Shown here: one piece after another, positions 1-6,231 of the stretch
Layout: the number at the start of each line of letters is the position of its first letter
Numbering within the stretch: the first letter of the stretch is position 1
Program-made: the position numbers and the translations under genes
Assembly (NCBI GenBank): GCA_036403035.1
Contig: DASWRT010000235.1
Span: 1 to 8,802, forward strand
DNA: 8,802 nt
Direction: 5' to 3'
Source: DASWRT01 sp036403035
GTDB lineage: Bacteria; Pseudomonadota; Alphaproteobacteria; ATCC43930; CGMCC-115725
Notes under the pieces: generated by a model
Told to the model about the DNA's origin: nothing
Database searches by the model: none
What the model saw: the letters and a program-made list of their open reading frames with translations, nothing else

Positions 1-288
1 ATCCCCTCGAACGACGTCGACGGCGTCGCGGCGAACCAGCTCCGCTCCTTCGTCGAGCGCATCGAGCGGCTGGAGGAAGAGAAGAAGGCGCTCGGCGAGG
101 ACATCAAGGAAGTCTATTCCGAGGCGAAGGGCTCTGGCTTCGACACCAAGATCCTCAAGAAGATCGTCGCTCTCCGGAAAAAGGATCCGGAAGAGATCGA
201 CGAGGAGGAGGCGCTCCTCGACGTCTATAAGCGCGCGCTCGGGATGATCCCGGATCTGGACGGAGAGCAAAAGGACGCCGCGGAGTAG
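1..288 (+). CDS. gapR: GapR-family DNA-binding protein (DUF2312), 5'-truncated
   Basis: Frame 1 is open from the window edge to a TAG at 286-288, giving the last 95 residues of a small, highly charged helical protein. It has the hallmarks of DUF2312/GapR: a heptad-like Glu/Lys/Arg/Leu stretch (VERIERLEEEKKALGEDIKE, about residues 18-37), then VYSEAKGSGFDTKILKKIV and a second acidic helical part ending near GMIPDL. In Caulobacter, GapR is an essential nucleoid-associated protein that binds overtwisted, AT-rich DNA ahead of replication forks and helps type II topoisomerases. Family members are about 90-100 residues, so only a few N-terminal residues and the start codon lie outside the window. 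The gene converges on the protease operon that ends at 382. Family recognition is firm; the cellular role is transferred from the Caulobacter protein. Confidence 0.9.
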   Translation: MPSNDVDGVAANQLRSFVERIERLEEEKKALGEDIKEVYSEAKGSGFDTKILKKIVALRKKDPEEIDEEEALLDVYKRALGMIPDLDGEQKDAAE

Positions 289-315
289 CGGCAAACGGGT
301 TTCACGCCCCGCCGT

Positions 316-370
316 CGCCCGCCGGGCGCGTGTATCGGCAGCAGTAGCCGGCGGCAAGCGGAGACGCCGG
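316..370. terminator. Possible GC-rich hairpins between convergent genes
   Basis: The 93-nt gap between the gapR stop and the protease stop holds two small inverted repeats. One is CGCCC/GGGCG at 316-320/324-328 with a 3-nt loop; the other is CCGGCG/CGCCGG at 348-353/365-370 with an 11-nt loop. Neither is followed by a clear T run on either strand, so they are weak terminator candidates. Their position between convergent genes is the main argument. Confidence 0.22.
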
Positions 371-381
371 GGCGACTAGGC

Positions 382-1365
382 TCATGTCCGCCGTTCGCGC
401 GGCGTCACCGCGACGCGCTCGGCACGTCCGTCCCGGAGCGCCGTGATCTCGACCGTGCGTCCGATCCGCTCGGCGCCGAGCAGCCGGATGAGGTCGTCCG
501 CGCCGGCGACCGCGGCGCCGTCGAGCGCGAGGACGACATCGCCGACGCGCAGGCCGGCAAGGTCGGCGGGGCCGCCGGGCTCGACCTCGCCGATCCGCAC
601 CGCCTGCGGCCCGGCGCCGAGCGCCAAGGCGACTCGGCGCGGCAGCGGAATCGTCTGGGCCGCAACGCCGAGGTGCGCCCGCCGCACGCGGCCATGGCCG
701 ATGAACTCGCCGACGACGAACAGCGCCGTGTTGCTCGATACAGCGAAGCACAGGCCCTGCGCGCCGCCGCCGATCATCGCGGTGTTGATGCCGACGACTT
801 CGCCCGATGCGGCGGCTACCAGCGGCCCGCCGGAATTGCCGGGGTTGAGCGCGGCGTCGGTCTGGATGACGTCGTCGATGAGCCGCCCGCTCTGCGAGCG
901 GAGCGAGCGGCCGAGCGCCGAGACGACGCCGGCGGTGACGGTCGATTCGAACCCGAGCGGATTGCCGATCGCCACCACCAGGTGACCGCGCCTGAGCCGC
1001 TTGGAATCGCCGAGCGATGCGGCCGGCGTGCCGCGCGGCAGTTCGGCGCGCAGCAGCGCAAGGTCGGTATCGGGATCGTCGCCGAGCAGCTCGGCCTCCC
1101 GCTCGCCGCCGCCCTCGGCGAACACCAGCCGGACGCGCCGGGAGCCGGCGACGACGTGGCTGTTGGTGAGCACCAAACCATCGCCCGCGATGACGACGCC
1201 AGAGCCGATCCCGCCGCGGCGGCCCGTCCCGCCGCGGCTCGCCACGCGCACGACCGCCGGCCCGACGCGGTCGGCGGCGCCGGAAACGGCGTGGGAATAG
1301 GCGTCGAGCGGCAAATCGGAACCGCTGTCGTCACAAACGCCGCGGCGGGTTGCGACATCGAACAT
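382..1365 (-). CDS. HtrA/DegP-like serine protease (S1C) with C-terminal PDZ domain, intact triad
   Basis: The 327-residue protein has a trypsin-like HtrA domain (about residues 25-220) followed by one PDZ domain (about 232-320). The catalytic triad is complete: His70 in LVLTNSHVV, Asp101 in DPDTDLALL and Ser178 in NPGNSGGPL. The flanking AIGNPLGFESTVTAGVVSA and VIQTDAALNPGNSGG blocks are typical of the family. HtrA proteases degrade misfolded or regulatory proteins, and the PDZ domain usually binds C-terminal peptides. Unlike DegP/DegQ, no N-terminal signal peptide or membrane anchor is visible, because the first 35 residues are polar (MFDVATRRGVCDDSGSDL). The protein may therefore act in the cytoplasm. 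The ATG at 1365 is preceded by GAGGG, which overlaps the TGA of the upstream regulator, so the two genes are probably translationally coupled. It is the last gene of the operon. Family call is strong; location and substrate are inference. Confidence 0.9.
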   Translation of the reverse strand: MFDVATRRGVCDDSGSDLPLDAYSHAVSGAADRVGPAVVRVASRGGTGRRGGIGSGVVIAGDGLVLTNSHVVAGSRRVRLVFAEGGGEREAELLGDDPDTDLALLRAELPRGTPAASLGDSKRLRRGHLVVAIGNPLGFESTVTAGVVSALGRSLRSQSGRLIDDVIQTDAALNPGNSGGPLVAAASGEVVGINTAMIGGGAQGLCFAVSSNTALFVVGEFIGHGRVRRAHLGVAAQTIPLPRRVALALGAGPQAVRIGEVEPGGPADLAGLRVGDVVLALDGAAVAGADDLIRLLGAERIGRTVEITALRDGRAERVAVTPRERRT

Positions 1366-1374
1366 GGCAGACCC

Positions 1375-1770
1375 TCAGAGATGGATGACTCCGAGCCGGG
1401 CCGCGTGGGCGACAGCGTCGGTGCGACCCGTGGCGTCGAGCTTGTCGATCACCGAGCCGACATGGAACTTAGCGGTGTGGACCGAGATGCCGAGCCGCCG
1501 GGCGATGGTCTTGTTGGACGCGCCCTCGGCCAGCAACGCGAGGACTTCAAGCTCGCGCGGCGTCAGCACCGCGGCGCTGTCCGGTTCCGCGGCCGACACG
1601 GCCGCTGCCTTTACCGTCGCCGTGACGATTGCCGCATCGGCGGGTTCGCCGCGCGTCGCCAGCCGCAGTCCGGGCACGTGAGCAAGCAGGGCGGCGAGCC
1701 GGTCCGCGAGATCCGGCTCGTCGACCTTGAGCGCGATCACGATCGGTCGGGGATCGCCCTCTTCATTCAC
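1375..1770 (-). CDS. Small LuxR-type (GerE HTH) regulator with degenerate N-terminal domain
   Basis: This 131-residue protein ends in a clear LuxR/GerE helix-turn-helix (about 69-131): LTPRELEVLALLAEGASNKTIARRLGIS, then the recognition helix SVHTAKFHVGSVIDKL and the terminal RTDAVAHAARLGVI. The first 65 residues look like the first half of a receiver domain (PIVIALKVDEPDLADRLAALL), but it is far too short. No phosphoacceptor Asp is evident where the third strand would be (DAAIVTATV). Phosphorylation by a histidine kinase is therefore unlikely. The GTG start at 1770 overlaps the stop of the upstream HtrA-like gene in a GTGA, a classic translational-coupling arrangement, and the protease follows after 9 nt. 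Its place between two HtrA-like genes suggests that it regulates the operon or is acted on by its products. Family call is strong; targets are unknown. Confidence 0.88.
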   Translation of the reverse strand: MNEEGDPRPIVIALKVDEPDLADRLAALLAHVPGLRLATRGEPADAAIVTATVKAAAVSAAEPDSAAVLTPRELEVLALLAEGASNKTIARRLGISVHTAKFHVGSVIDKLDATGRTDAVAHAARLGVIHL

Positions 1771-2711
1771 GCCTGAGCTCTCTCGCCGATCGTGAGCGCC
1801 ACGTCGGCCGGCTCGCCTGCCCGCCGCAGGGACAAGGTGACGGTCGATCCGACGCTATCGGGGCCAAGCGCGCGGAGGAGCGCCTGGACGCTGCGGATCG
1901 GACGTCCGTCCCACGCCACCAGCACGTCGCCCTGCCGGATGCCCGCCGCGGCGCCGGGACCCTGCCTGTCCACGCTCATCACCATGACGGCGCCGACGCT
2001 GCCGCCGGATGTGCCGCCGGCTCCGTCGTCGTCGAGCCTGACAGGCTGAAGCCCGAGTCCGAGATAACCGCGCGCAATACGACCGGATGTCGCGAGCTTG
2101 TCCGCGACGCGCTCGATGGTGGCGGCCGGGATGACCAGAACGCGCCGGCGCGGCCCGAACACCGCCATGCCGAAGGCACGGCCCGATGCATCCAGCGCCA
2201 AGGCGCCTTCGGCGCGGTGCCGCAACTTCAGGTCGAGTTCGATACGCGCGTCGATCTCGCCGCCGCGCAACGAGCGCCAGCCCGGACCCGCGACCGACAC
2301 CACGCCGAGCCCGGCCACCGGAGCGCCGCCTTGCGATCCGACGATCAGAACAAGCGCGCCGGGGGCGACCGGCAACGGCGATTTTTCCAGCGTGACCGGC
2401 GGCAGGGCGGCGGCCGTGGCCGCCGCGCCGTCGACGCGCAGCAAGGCGATGTCGGTCGTCGGGTCGCGGCCGGCGAGGGATGCGGCAACCGTCTCGCCGC
2501 CGGGCAGCGTGACGCTGATCCCGTCCTCCTCGCCGAGCGCTTCGTCGGCGGTTACGACGAGACCGGGACGCCAGACGAAGCCGCTCGATCGCGAACGTTG
2601 CGAATGGACGGCGACGACACTCGGCGCTGCGACGGCAACGGTGCCGGCGATTGCGGTGGAGAGGGCCTGGAGCGGCAACGAGGACGGGGCGGCGGCGGTG
2701 ATATCGGACAT
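1767..2711 (-). CDS. HtrA-like pseudoprotease with PDZ domain (catalytic His and Ser replaced)
   Basis: The 314-residue protein has the same architecture as the protease at 382-1365: a trypsin-like fold (about 12-205) and a PDZ domain (about 215-310, with YLGLGLQPV, GPGAAAGIRQGDVLVAWDG and SVGSTVTLSLRRAGEP). Aligned with its neighbour, the catalytic His falls on Glu57 (LVVTADEAL) and the nucleophilic Ser on Ala167 (RHRAEGALALD); Asp87 (DPTTDIALL) is kept. The oxyanion motif GNSGGP is gone. It should bind but not cut substrates by the usual mechanism. No signal peptide is evident. The start is placed at ATG 2711 because AGGAG lies 7 nt upstream; a TTG directly before it (2714) is the alternative. 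It is the first gene of the operon. Its stop overlaps the GTG of the LuxR-type gene. Annotation as a working serine protease would be misleading. Confidence 0.87.
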   Translation of the reverse strand: MSDITAAAPSSLPLQALSTAIAGTVAVAAPSVVAVHSQRSRSSGFVWRPGLVVTADEALGEEDGISVTLPGGETVAASLAGRDPTTDIALLRVDGAAATAAALPPVTLEKSPLPVAPGALVLIVGSQGGAPVAGLGVVSVAGPGWRSLRGGEIDARIELDLKLRHRAEGALALDASGRAFGMAVFGPRRRVLVIPAATIERVADKLATSGRIARGYLGLGLQPVRLDDDGAGGTSGGSVGAVMVMSVDRQGPGAAAGIRQGDVLVAWDGRPIRSVQALLRALGPDSVGSTVTLSLRRAGEPADVALTIGERAQA

Positions 2712-2750
2712 CAAGGGTCTCCTGGGTTGAGACCTAATGTGCGAACGCCC

Positions 2751-2787
2751 GGCCAGCCCGCCTACTGCCCGGGTGGGCAGGCCAGCC
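2751..2787. promoter_or_regulatory. Palindrome flanked by direct repeats, possible operator
   Basis: A perfect 16-bp inverted repeat, CTGCCCGGGTGGGCAG (2765-2780: 6-bp arms, 4-nt loop), is bracketed by two copies of GGCCAGCC (2751-2758 and 2780-2787). It lies 40-76 bp upstream of the pseudoprotease start and on the other side of the promoter of the divergent exported-protein gene. It could be an operator for the LuxR-type regulator encoded in the operon or an mRNA-leader hairpin. Function is inferred only from symmetry and position. Confidence 0.4.
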
Positions 2788-2823
2788 GGAGCGGCCGTCG
2801 TGCCGGCGGCGTGCCGATCCGTG

Positions 2824-2851
2824 TTGGTTGATCGGCTCTTCGCGCTATAAT
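2824..2851 (+). promoter_or_regulatory. Sigma70-type promoter for the small exported protein
   Basis: TTGGTT (2824-2829) and a perfect TATAAT (2846-2851) are separated by 16 bp. The predicted transcription start near 2858 gives a leader of about 50 nt to the ATG at 2911. It would leave almost no leader for the alternative ATG at 2863, which supports the later start. Confidence 0.6.
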
Positions 2852-2910
2852 CGCGTCACGGCATGGCACATGGCTTCGCCGCTGCATTCGGGGCTGGAAC
2901 GGGCAGGCAC

Positions 2911-3219
2911 ATGACGAAGAGTTTTGACCGGACGGCACGGTGCGGCCTCGCCGCGGCCGTCGCGGCCGTCGCCTTCGGTTCGCCGGCCGCCGCCGATTTC
3001 ACGGTCCGGAACGAGACCGGACGCACGATCTCGAAGCTATGGGTCAGCGAGACCGCCCGCGAGGTCGGGACCGACGTTCTCACCGACGGTTACCTCAACA
3101 CCGGCGCCAGCCGTCCCGTCCGATGGACGGCGTGCGCGGTTTACGTCACGTACACACGCGACGGCGGGATGTGGAAAAAATACACGGACAAGTGCGACGC
3201 CACCGTGGTCCTGGACTGA
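2911..3219 (+). CDS. Small exported protein of unknown function
   Basis: The 102-residue product starts MTKSFDRTARCG and has a classical signal peptide: positive N-region, hydrophobic core GLAAAVAAVAFG (about 12-23) and a likely signal peptidase I site after SPAAA (about residue 28). The mature part of about 74 residues begins DFTVRNETGRTISKLWVSE, a beta-rich opening resembling small periplasmic proteins of alphaproteobacteria that begin with an F-x-V-x-N-x-T-G pattern. Two Cys remain after cleavage (75 and 95) and could form a disulfide. The open frame extends upstream to an ATG at 2863, but the promoter position and the signal-peptide layout favour 2911. It is monocistronic and converges on the PLP-lyase gene with a 9-nt gap. 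Export is well supported; no function is assigned. Confidence 0.72.
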   Translation: MTKSFDRTARCGLAAAVAAVAFGSPAAADFTVRNETGRTISKLWVSETAREVGTDVLTDGYLNTGASRPVRWTACAVYVTYTRDGGMWKKYTDKCDATVVLD

Positions 3220-3228
3220 CATCGACGG

Positions 3229-4434
3229 TCAGGCGCCGGCGCGGCCCATGCCGTCGAGCGCGGCGGCAAAGTCGGCGACGAGGTCCTGCGGGTCCTCCTG
3301 GCCGATATAGACGCGCAGGCAGGTGGCGCGGGCCGGCGAGCGGGAGGCGGTGCGGAACTCGTTCGCCTCGAAGGCGGAGACGAGGCTGATCGCGCCGCCC
3401 CAGCCGTAGCCGATGCGGACCAGCCGGAGCCGGTCGGCGAATGCGTCGATGTCCCGTTTCGAGAAGCCGGCGTCGAATTCGATCGAGAACAGGCTGTTGG
3501 CGCCTGTAAAGTCGCGACGCCAGATCTCATGTCCCGGACAATCCGGCCGCGACGGATGCATGATCCACCGGATCTCGCTCCGTGCCGCCAGAGACGCGAT
3601 CACCGCGAGGGCGGACGCCTCTTGATGACGGACCCGCAATGACAGGGAGGGGAGGACGGTCGCCGCGGCGGCGCAGGTTTCCGGGCTCACATAGAGGCCG
3701 AGCAGGGCGGTCTCGTTCCTGATCGCCTCGTAGAGCGGCACCGAGTTGGTCACTAACGCGCCGAGCGCGACGCCGGCCGGCCCGGCGTGGCATTTCGAGA
3801 GCGAGACGAGCGCGACATCGACGCCGCGGCGGAACGGCTCGAAGAAGAGCGAGGCGGCCCAGGTGTCGTCGAGGATCGTGAGGATGCCATGCGCGGCGGC
3901 GGCTGCGCAGATCGCCGGGACGTCCTGCACCTCGAAGGTCTGCGAGCCCGGCGATTCCATGAATACGGCGCGCGTGTTCGGCCGGAACAGACGCGCGATG
4001 CCGTCGCCGTCGAGCAGCGGGTCGTAATACGTCACCTCGATGCCGGCGGGGATCAGCCGCCGGTCGATGTACCAGCGCGCCGAATAGGTGATCGTATCGA
4101 CCACCAGCAGATGATCGCCCGGCTTCAAAAGCGCTGAGAGCACGGCCATCGTGGCGCTCTGGCCGGACGGAGCGAGCGCCGCGAAGGCGCCGCCTTCCAG
4201 ACCGGCGACGGCGCGGGCGAGCGCCGCGGTGGTCGGCGTGCCGACGCCGCCATAATAGAAGCCGTCGTAAATCTCGGCGTCCGAACGGCTCAGCGCCTCG
4301 GTCGTCAGCGGCGTCATCGCGGCGCTGTTCGGGAAGAGCACGGTCGTCGCGACGATCGCGGGCGGGTTGGCGATCGCGACCTTGCCGACCGGGAACAGAC
4401 CCGACTGCGCCGCGCGGGTCGCCTTCGACGTCAC
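3229..4434 (-). CDS. Divergent MetC-like PLP-dependent lyase (Cys/Met metabolism family)
   Basis: The 401-residue protein belongs to the trans-sulfuration fold-type I PLP enzymes (cystathionine lyases/synthases, methionine gamma-lyase). Visible features are ANPPAIVATTVLFP at the N-terminus, SGQSATMAVLSALLKPGDH (cofactor-binding start), Tyr117 in TITYSARWY, Asp189 in LDDTWA (pyridine nitrogen), Lys214 in SLSKCHAG (Schiff base) and Arg374 in LRVYIGQEDPQDL (carboxylate binding). Two family motifs are altered: the Tyr-x-Arg phosphate loop reads YYGGVGTPT, with Gly for Arg, and the GHSD-type segment after the lysine reads AGPAG. The GTG at 4434 is chosen because GGACGG precedes it, it lies 13 nt after the radical SAM stop, and it gives the usual family length. 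Upstream Met codons would overlap the previous gene and add an atypical tail. Lyase on a sulfur amino acid is likely; the exact substrate is unknown. Confidence 0.82.
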   Translation of the reverse strand: MTSKATRAAQSGLFPVGKVAIANPPAIVATTVLFPNSAAMTPLTTEALSRSDAEIYDGFYYGGVGTPTTAALARAVAGLEGGAFAALAPSGQSATMAVLSALLKPGDHLLVVDTITYSARWYIDRRLIPAGIEVTYYDPLLDGDGIARLFRPNTRAVFMESPGSQTFEVQDVPAICAAAAAHGILTILDDTWAASLFFEPFRRGVDVALVSLSKCHAGPAGVALGALVTNSVPLYEAIRNETALLGLYVSPETCAAAATVLPSLSLRVRHQEASALAVIASLAARSEIRWIMHPSRPDCPGHEIWRRDFTGANSLFSIEFDAGFSKRDIDAFADRLRLVRIGYGWGGAISLVSAFEANEFRTASRSPARATCLRVYIGQEDPQDLVADFAAALDGMGRAGA

Positions 4435-4447
4435 GGCGGCCCGTCCG

Positions 4448-6061
4448 TTAGGACGCCTTGGCGAAGCTCTGATGGACGCCCTCGCGATGCAACCGGGCGA
4501 GCATGGCGTCGATCTCGCGGAGTTCCTTGAGGCGCGGGCGGTCGACATTCGACAGCGGATAGAGCAGCGATGCCTCGCCGAAACGGTGGAAGATGTCGAG
4601 ATGCGCGCCCGGCGGCGTGCCCCACTCGACGTAATCGTATCCGGCGCCGCCGTCCTCGCCGGCGAGCGGATGCTGGACGGCCCAGTTCACGCTGATCGGG
4701 TGCGGCGCGCCGACCGTCTGCCGCAGCCGCCCCAGTTCGCCCAGCAGTTCGAGGCGGCTCTCATGCGTCTCGCCGAGGCCGAACAGCACGGCGCAGCCGC
4801 ATTTGATGTTCTGCGCCTGCAGGAAGGACAGCGCGTCCTCGATCCGCTGCAGCCAGGACGCGCGCTTCCGCCCGACATCCTTGCTCATGCCGCCGATCGC
4901 CTCGGGAGACAGCGTCTCGACCCCGATGAAGACGTAGCGGAAGCCGACCCGCGCGAGACGGGCGATCTCCGCCTGCCGCGTCAGGATCTGGTCGATCGTC
5001 AACTGGCCGCCGAACTCGATGTCGAGCGGCTCCGCCTCCAGCAGCGCCGCGAACCGCTCCACCATCCGCGGCGTGCCGCCGAGCATCACCGAATCCTCGA
5101 TGAAGGCGCTCGCACCGCGGCCGGGATGGTCCTCGGCGATGACGTCGCGCGCCTCGCGAAGCTGGCGGTACAGCCGGCTCGGCGCGCCGCCGTGGTCGCG
5201 GAGGCCGCCCGTGACGCTGGCGCGCTCGCTGCAGAAGGCGCAGTCGTAGATGCAGCCGCGGCCGGTGTCGCTGAAGACGTGCGCGGTCATCCGCCCGCCG
5301 AACACGTCGAAAGAGGCGGAGACCCCGAACATGCGCGACGGCGACGGCAGCGCGTCGTAGTCGATCGGCACGTTCCGGCTCACGACGGTCCGCATCGCCC
5401 CGTGATCGTCGAGCCAGCCGACGATCCAGTCGCCGGGCGTGCGCGGGTCGATCCGGGCGGGTGCGGCCCGCAGCGCGGCGCCGCCGCCGCCGTTGCTCGC
5501 GGCGGCGGCCACGAGTTCGCCGAGCGCGGCGATCGCATGCTCGCCGTCGCCGGAAATGACGGCGTCGAACACCGGCGAGATGCGGCCGCGCGCCATCAGC
5601 TGCAGCGCGGAGCCGGCGTGGTGCCTTACCGCTTCGTCGCGGCGGTCGGCCCGGCTCGCAAGGTACACCGTCTCGCTCGCGTGCCGGCCGCCCAGGACGA
5701 CGAGGACCTCGTGGCCGAGCAGCTCCTTGGCGCGCTCGGCGCAGCGGATCGCTCCGGGGAAGCACAGCGTCATCGCGCCGATCAGCAGCAGGTTCGGCCG
5801 CTCGCGCAGCAGCAGCGCCTCGAACGCCGGCATGTCGTCGAGCGAATACATCAACAGGGTCTTCTCCCGCAGCGTCCGCCGCGGCACGGCCCAGTTGCTT
5901 GCCGACCAGGCGGAGCCCGATCCCGGCGGCTGCTGCGCCAGCAGCGCCGCATAGCGGCACGCATTGAAGAGGCTGACCGGATCACGGCTGTTCAGCGCAG
6001 CGGCATCCTTGGAACCGGCAATCCAATCGGGCGCGGCGACAGCGACAGCTCTCAAAGCCAC
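4448..6061 (-). CDS. B12-binding-domain radical SAM enzyme
   Basis: The 537-residue protein has an N-terminal Rossmann-like cobalamin-binding-type domain (about 60-185), with PNLLLIGAMTLCFPGAI, VLVVLGGRHAS and VISGDGEHAIAALGEL. A radical SAM core follows (about 255-470). The [4Fe-4S] cluster motif CxxxCxxC is Cys270, Cys274 and Cys277 in GRGCIYDCAFCSE. Later blocks FIEDSVMLGG and YVFIGVETLSPEAIGGMSKDV match the class. No DxHxxG cobalamin-ligand motif is seen, as is common in B12 radical SAM proteins. Such enzymes typically methylate or rearrange unactivated carbons or phosphorus. The start is GTG 6061, preceded by AGGAG at 7-nt spacing; a TTG at 6085 lies upstream of that site and is less likely. 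The MetC-like gene follows after 13 nt, so the two are probably one operon. Class is firm; reaction is not recognised. Confidence 0.85.
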   Translation of the reverse strand: MALRAVAVAAPDWIAGSKDAAALNSRDPVSLFNACRYAALLAQQPPGSGSAWSASNWAVPRRTLREKTLLMYSLDDMPAFEALLLRERPNLLLIGAMTLCFPGAIRCAERAKELLGHEVLVVLGGRHASETVYLASRADRRDEAVRHHAGSALQLMARGRISPVFDAVISGDGEHAIAALGELVAAAASNGGGGAALRAAPARIDPRTPGDWIVGWLDDHGAMRTVVSRNVPIDYDALPSPSRMFGVSASFDVFGGRMTAHVFSDTGRGCIYDCAFCSERASVTGGLRDHGGAPSRLYRQLREARDVIAEDHPGRGASAFIEDSVMLGGTPRMVERFAALLEAEPLDIEFGGQLTIDQILTRQAEIARLARVGFRYVFIGVETLSPEAIGGMSKDVGRKRASWLQRIEDALSFLQAQNIKCGCAVLFGLGETHESRLELLGELGRLRQTVGAPHPISVNWAVQHPLAGEDGGAGYDYVEWGTPPGAHLDIFHRFGEASLLYPLSNVDRPRLKELREIDAMLARLHREGVHQSFAKAS

Positions 6062-6231
6062 GGAGGGTCTCCTGCATATAGGCAAAAGGTTAGTGCTCGC
6101 AGCAGCAGATCCATCGCCGGCCGCGTATCATGTCTGGTTGTTCAGATCGTTACGGTTCTACACCGCCTGTCGTCGCGCTGCGGTTCTACGGTCGCTGCGC
6201 CGGATCCGGTGCCTGAGCCGGGCACGCGTGT
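6062..6231. promoter_or_regulatory. Leader region of the radical SAM operon with a 9-bp direct repeat
   Basis: This 170-bp gap separates the GntR-type gene from the radical SAM gene, both on the minus strand. It should contain the radical SAM operon's promoter unless the operon is read through from the regulator. CGGTTCTAC occurs twice (6153-6161 and 6181-6189, 28 bp apart, near-integral helical turns). No convincing -35/-10 pair was found by eye. Confidence 0.25.

Noticed and set aside
673..1776. Long plus-strand open frame opposite the protease and regulator genes
   Set aside because: Its translation is rich in Arg/Ala/Asp/Gly with no domain, and it is antisense to two genes with clear catalytic and HTH motifs; it is a high-GC shadow frame.
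3216..3232. CTGAC/GTCAG stem between the convergent exported-protein and PLP-lyase genes
   Set aside because: Only 5 bp with a 7-nt loop and no T run. It arises largely because two opposed TGA stop codons are complementary.
4435..4548. N-terminal extension of the MetC-like protein to an upstream start at 4548
   Set aside because: It would overlap the radical SAM gene by about 100 nt and add 38 Arg/Ser/Ala-rich residues absent from the family; GTG 4434 has a ribosome binding site and gives normal length.
6062..6085. TTG start at 6085 for the radical SAM gene
   Set aside because: The AGGAG at 6069-6073 lies inside that extension and is ideally spaced for GTG 6061.
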